This document shows, piece by piece, positions 59,450 through 64,000 of a DNA stretch of 64,000 nt (the first letter of the stretch is position 1; the number at the start of each line of letters is the position of its first letter). Position numbers and translations under genes: made by a program. Location of the stretch: assembly GCA_028673005.1 (NCBI GenBank), contig CM054118.1:64103401-64167400 (forward strand), read 5' to 3'. The notes below the pieces were generated by a model. The model had not been told where the DNA came from. It was given only the letters and a program-made list of their open reading frames with translations, and made no database searches. The stretch is from Tanypteryx hageni (Eukaryota > Arthropoda > Insecta > Odonata > Petaluridae).

Positions 59450-59640
59450 CACGGCCGCCGAGGAAGATGGTGAGAGGTGGTTGGGAAGAGGCAGGAGCAG
59501 GAGGATGGAGCTGGGTGGAGGCAAGAACGGTGGCGGAGTGGGTGTGGAGGAAGACGGTTAAGGATGTGGATGGTGCCGGAGGGGGTGGAGAGAGAGTGGA
59601 ATGGATGAGGCGAAGACAAAGAGGAGAGAATAGGATTGGT
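59450..59640. repeat. GA/GGT-rich tract
   Basis: Purine-biased stretch, looser than the others; the 124-codon plus frame is Gly/Arg/Glu-rich. Confidence 0.45.
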
Positions 59641-59759
59641 CTGACTGTAATTGGAGTCGGCAATACAGGAGGACTTATCCGCATGATGTTCCCGGAGGAG
59701 TCAGGATTCCGAAGGCCTCCCATTTATGATGAGTGGCGCCGTGAGAGATGATTGATGGC

Positions 59760-62005
59760 GGCAGAGCGAACCGGAACCACTTCAATGGCATATTCTTGAA
59801 AGAATATAAATATCCACACAAGCACGCGCGAGTGGTCACAGGCTCAGCTTCTAAATGGCATGAGAAAACATGCCGAACACGAGTGGAATGTCCTTAGAGA
59901 AATATTGGCGGGAAGAATTTGCGGGGAGGAAGTTGGGTGGGTGGAAAGACGTGCGGTCGCGGAGACAAATATTGGGAAGAAAACGAATCTGAAATTTTCG
60001 ACTCCTTACGGGTTGATAGGCTGCGTCTTTCCGATAGTCAGAAAACCAGGTGCGAAGGCATATTCTAAAAAGAAAACTGTCGTTGAATCACCAACGTTGA
60101 CGGCTGCGTAGTAGCCGAAATGCGCATATGGTTTTCCCAAGCATTTCATGGTTGTTGGAGACATTATAAATTAGAATCTGGCCACAAGGCGAGCTCGAAA
60201 ATTCTTCGTTGGACTTGTTGGAAAAACCACGCAATAGTGGCGGAAAAGGCGTTCGAAGGAGAAAGGGATGCCACTCGACAATTCCGTCGTATCTGGGCAG
60301 CGGTGACGCGGGGTCACCGCTGCCCTTGCAGTTTGCCTCCGTGACCTGCACTTCCCCTCACTCCTTCCCTTCCTGGTGCAATCCCGCGTCGCTCTTTATG
60401 CCTCTAACACATGAACCTCATCCTCCATCTAACAATTTCTCCAGCGTAGTTATTAGCCCTAGCCTCTACTGTTTGACCCTGAATTTCCTATTCGCTTCGA
60501 CTGGTATCTGTTATGACGACGTTCGCATATTCCTCTATCGTGCGCCAGCTGTATCCTACGGACAGTTCTTCAACTCTCCAGTTATTAAGCTTCAAAACGC
60601 TCTATTTCGAAACTATAAGATATGAAACGGCCAACAGTTATAATAATAATTATTATTATCGAGTATTTATCTATGCATCTATACTGACCTAAGACTTTGG
60701 TGACCAACCTAAGACACACCACTTGTGGCGCATGGTGCTTAAAAATTTATAATTATAATAATTTTCTCCGGATAAAAAACAATGAGCTCAAAATTTGTCT
60801 TGCATCAATTTATCGGCCTTTAATATAAGTTAAAAGTAAACTGGGTTAATATTATTACATTTACATATTGTTGCATGCTAAAAATTAAGTGGCACATCGA
60901 CCCTATGCCGCTGAAAAAATGTCACGCGATCAGTAAATAGCTGAGCACCACTGCTCTAACGCTTGTAATATTAAGCTCTTGCGTATGTAATGTTACTGCT
61001 TTTTCCCTTAACTGAAACCTACTAGTATCTAAATGCGTGACGTAAGGTTAAGTCTATCTATGTTTGTGTGTGTGTGATTTGTGAACCTGAAAAGTTGGCT
61101 GTTCGAATTGTTAAGCGAAGCGTGTTTAGCGAAGGACGTGCGAGAACAAAAATATCATTCCATTGGAAGGGAATTTCCAACCAGCGTGCCCTCAACCCCT
61201 TCGGCGTGTTTACTTAAGGGAGCGAGTACATTTCTCGTCCTCCCCGATCCTCGGCTTTGCGTGCGTGTGTGATGGAGTGAGAAAGGGGACGCGAGCACGT
61301 ATGTTCGCTGCACCCCATCCCGATAAAAAGCGCCCTGTAAATCCGCGTTTAATGGTATCCGTACGTCTTGATATGACATCCGAAGGAGCGGGGGGTTGAG
61401 TGGATACGCAAACGATTACTACCTAACAGCAGTTCCGATAGAACGTAAATTCCGTTCCGACTCGAAAATGAAACGGACATGGGAAAAAGTGGACAATTTT
61501 TAATGTGATTTCCGTCTCTCTCTATCTCGCTCTATTTCTTATGATTTCTCATGAGTTATAACGCGTTGAAAAACCAGGCTCCGTTCAAATTTAAATGGTT
61601 CGTGTTTGCTGAGAGAATGCGACTCTTTTGGGATTTACGAGCAATTTTGCATACGAATCGTAGGTAATTAAAGGACGGCGCGAAAAATGAGGAAGATGGC
61701 GAGGCAAAAGGGAGCTAGTTGACAAATGCTCGTTTGTCGCGCGACATAAATTATGTCCATTTTCCGTCATTTTTAGGCTCCTGCAATTATTTTCCGTAAA
61801 AAACTCAATCCCATCTAAAAGGCAAAATAAATCGGATGTACCGTTTCGTATACGAGGAAACATATTTTTTGGGGAGAATTATTCATGAATTTTGGCAATG
61901 TTTAATAAATTTATGAAAAATGACCACCATGATAAGCGGATTCTTGTTTGTATCTCTCCTTTTAATCGGCATACAATCAACAATTTAATGCAAGTATTGC
62001 TTTGA
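59760..62005. other. No gene recognised apart from a repeat fragment at 60.1 kb
   Basis: GCCGAAATGCGCATATGG (from 60114) matches the repeat at the left edge of the window, preceded by a GGCT/AGCC stem. Nothing else identified. Confidence 0.4.
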
Positions 62006-62014
62006 AGTTCAATA

Positions 62015-62339
62015 GTCTAGAGCAGGGGTCCCAAAACTACGGCCCGCGGGCCACATCCGGCCCGCGCAGCGATTTGATCCGGCCCGCCTTATCAGCAACA
62101 GTATTCATTAGATATCATTTATGATAACTAAACGACGTTTTCCGAGCGCTTGGGTGAATTCTAATTTTAATATAAGCGAATTACATATTACAGAATCGAA
62201 AAAAATTCTCAAAACTTGCTCGTTGAAATTTTCACACGGCCCGATCAGTCATTTGAAATGCCGTATGTGGCCCACACAGTGGATCATGAAGCCTCATGTG
62301 GCCCTTTCATGAAAAAGTTTGGTGACCCCTGGTCTAGAG
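62015..62339 (+). mobile_element. hAT MITE 1 of a tandem pair
   Basis: Element 62023-62331 (309 bp) begins CAGGGGTCCCAAAAC, and its right end inverted reads CAGGGGTCACCAAAC. The 8-bp GTCTAGAG flanks both sides (62015-62022, 62332-62339). GGCCCGCGGGCC lies just inside the left end, a familiar hAT subterminal motif. No coding. The NTCTAGAN target matches the known preference of many animal hATs. Confidence 0.9.
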
Positions 62340-62574
62340 CATGGGTTCCCAACCTTTTTTATTTTCGTACCACCATAATGAGATTAACGGCAATTTAAAG
62401 TCAAATATTATAATAATGTAATGTGCCAACAATCGTGCTTGTAAATTTGTAATTGAATCAAGTAAATATAGTATAAAAATATTTTAAGCTACAGGCAAAA
62501 CAGTGTTTTTATTTTTTTCGCGTACCACATTGCACTGGCTCGCGTGCCACAGGTTGAGAACCCCTGGTCCAGAG
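62332..62574 (+). mobile_element. hAT MITE 2, sharing the target site with MITE 1
   Basis: Element 62340-62566 (227 bp) begins CATGGGTTCCCAACC, and its right end inverted reads CAGGGGTTCTCAACC (13 of 15). Flanks are GTCTAGAG (62332-62339, shared with MITE 1) and GTCCAGAG (62567-62574). It belongs to a different subfamily from MITE 1 by its interior (GTACCAC phrases near both ends). Confidence 0.85.
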
Positions 62575-63128
62575 CACCGGATTTGCCCATTAATTTGCTA
62601 CTGCCCATTAATATAAAATTAAGTTTATACGTTCAGTTTGAGAGGCAGGACGAAGGTAAATATAAGCTTCCGCATCACTGCGGAACGTGTCTAAAACGGA
62701 CGAAGTACGGAGCAAAGAGAGATGCAAGAAAAAGAAGATACAGACTAATTTGCAATTATGAGAAAGAGGAAAGGGAGAGGAGCAGTGGAAGGAGAGGAGA
62801 TGCGCGCAGGCGTAGAAAGGATGGGTGGAGTAGTATATGAAGAAATAAAGATCGGAGGCCTTGATTAAGAAGCAAGGGATGGCCCTGAGAGCAGAGGGCG
62901 CGTCACCCAAAGCAAACCACGAAACACTCGCTCTTGGTAATATGAGCGTTTGCATTTTATACGTATTGTACCTTTCTCTCTCTCTCTCCGACTGTCTCAA
63001 CGGTGTAAAAACATGGGCGCTAAAGAGGTAAGAGGACGTAAAGAGATCGGAAGTGGGCGTGGAGAAGGATGGAAGAGACAAACAAGCGTGTGGTACGAAT
63101 GATAGTGGGCGAAAAAGGGCCTTTTTGT

Positions 63129-63130
<2 letters not shown>

Positions 63131-63184
<54 letters not shown>

Positions 63185-63445
63185 CAACTTACGGAAAAGG
63201 AAAGGTAAAATGAATATATGGATGTCAACAAGGTGTTGGGATGAGGAAACCCAGTGAGCACTCACCAATCAGACGACTTCAGGTTGGCGAGGCCCCGGGG
63301 ATGTCGAAGCGACACACGTAAAATAACACAAAAACACAGAAACATCACAAACGTAAAGCTTTCGGAACTACTCCTTCTTCAGCTACAGAGAGAGAACAGA
63401 GAACAGAGAACAGAGAATATATATATATATATATATATATATATC
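63131..63445 (-). repeat. (TA)n-bracketed 215-bp repeat, copy 2
   Basis: Body 63183-63397 is identical by eye to 21551-21765, again with (TA)n on both sides. Here AGAGAAC is tandemly repeated between the body and the right (TA)n. The minus strand carries CTGAAGAAGG then CCGAAAGC (63382-63358). Confidence 0.8.
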
Positions 63446-63449
63446 TGTA

Positions 63450-64000
63450 TTTATGCATAGTGAAAGAAAATTAGATTATTCATATAAATACCATGGAGAG
63501 ACGCAATAAAACAAATTAAATCGATAATTTTTAAATTAATTTTAATTCTCTGAAAATGAAACATTCAAACGATGATTATTTATCACTGGGAAAAATACCT
63601 CCGCAGCGGCGTCTGATAGAAATTATACCGAGTCGAATTATCATCATCAGAGAAAAGTGAAAATGTTTTCTTAATCAGATAAAAATAATTCTTAGTTGAA
63701 CATTGATTTCTGAGAGTCCATAATTTATCGTGATTTAAAATCTCTCGATATTTATTCCTTAGAAGAAAGAGAAAATAATTTACCTACAATCTAAAAAAAA
63801 ATGAACAATGCAGAACACTAAAAACCGAGATCGATATTTTTATCTCGTGCTGAAAACCTCTAAGTGGCAATGGAAAGATGACGAAGCAGCGTGCGTAATG
63901 CAGTATAAGTGTTTGATGAGATAACTTGGTTCAGGATTACTCATCGACATAGAGAGAGGGTTTTATTTCACGGGAAAGAAATTACTTCTCCATTGTTTAC
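63450..64000. other. No gene recognised
   Basis: AT-rich to the right edge; nothing identified. Confidence 0.5.

Overview
This window looks like gene-poor nuclear DNA from a metazoan, most likely an arthropod. It is AT-rich and has no operon-like gene runs and no long conserved open reading frame. It carries metazoan signatures: a THAP-type zinc finger exon, a two-exon gene with plausible splice sites, mariner and hAT transposons, non-LTR retrotransposon relics, tRNA-like Pol III boxes, (TA)n/(CA)n microsatellites and polypurine tracts. The arthropod call rests on remembered similarity of the THAP exon and the adjoining two-exon gene to uncharacterised arthropod proteins. I cannot name the species.

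Layout. 1-4.2 kb is mostly unassigned, with a retroelement 3' end at about 3.0 kb and a 0.7 kb dispersed repeat (3.2-3.9 kb) that recurs inverted at 37.4-38.0 kb. 4.3-6.4 kb is the most gene-like interval. A THAP exon on + (4392-4664) faces a two-exon reading frame on - (6214-6081 joined to 5193-5082), and each has a perfect CRE palindrome upstream. The intron of the minus-strand gene holds a retroelement fragment with a hammerhead-ribozyme-like core (5410-5479) and a 198-bp perfect palindrome with the same kind of core on both strands, bounded by a 14-bp target duplication. 11.1-11.5 kb has a tRNA-Gly-like sequence and a 50-bp-arm hairpin. 14.3-14.9 kb and 34.75-35.3 kb are two copies of one 566-bp tRNA-box-containing repeat. 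16.6-17.2 kb is a foldback element with arms of about 250 bp, followed by a 733-bp internally deleted mariner with TA target duplication. 21.5-23.3 kb has a 215-bp block between (TA)n tracts (identical copy at 63.2 kb) and a diverged tandem duplication with nested units. 24.5 kb and 46.4-48.0 kb hold decayed reverse transcriptase coding. 25.86-27.44 kb is a 1.6 kb polypurine tract with a short retroelement tail inside it. 28.36-28.64 kb is a tRNA-derived SINE. 40.27-41.29 kb is a hAT element with terminal repeats, an 8-bp duplication and a remnant of the transposase C-terminal domain. 54.14-54.55 kb and 55.11-55.50 kb are two insertions, opposite in orientation, of one dimeric hAT-like MITE. 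56.1-56.7 kb is a retroelement 3' end with internal repeats. 62.02-62.57 kb holds two hAT MITEs back to back in the same target site.

The nearest thing to an unusual system is the repeated occurrence of one RNA-fold motif (CTGAAGA or CTGATGA, a short stem-loop, then GAAA) in unrelated repeats at 0.05, 5.4, 5.75, 21.7, 60.1 and 63.4 kb. It resembles the small hammerhead variants reported with Penelope-like retroelements. The clearest case is a palindrome that places it on both strands.

Most of the window has no recognisable gene. The longest open reading frames fall in purine-rich simple sequence, microsatellites or transposon repeats and are rejected as genes.
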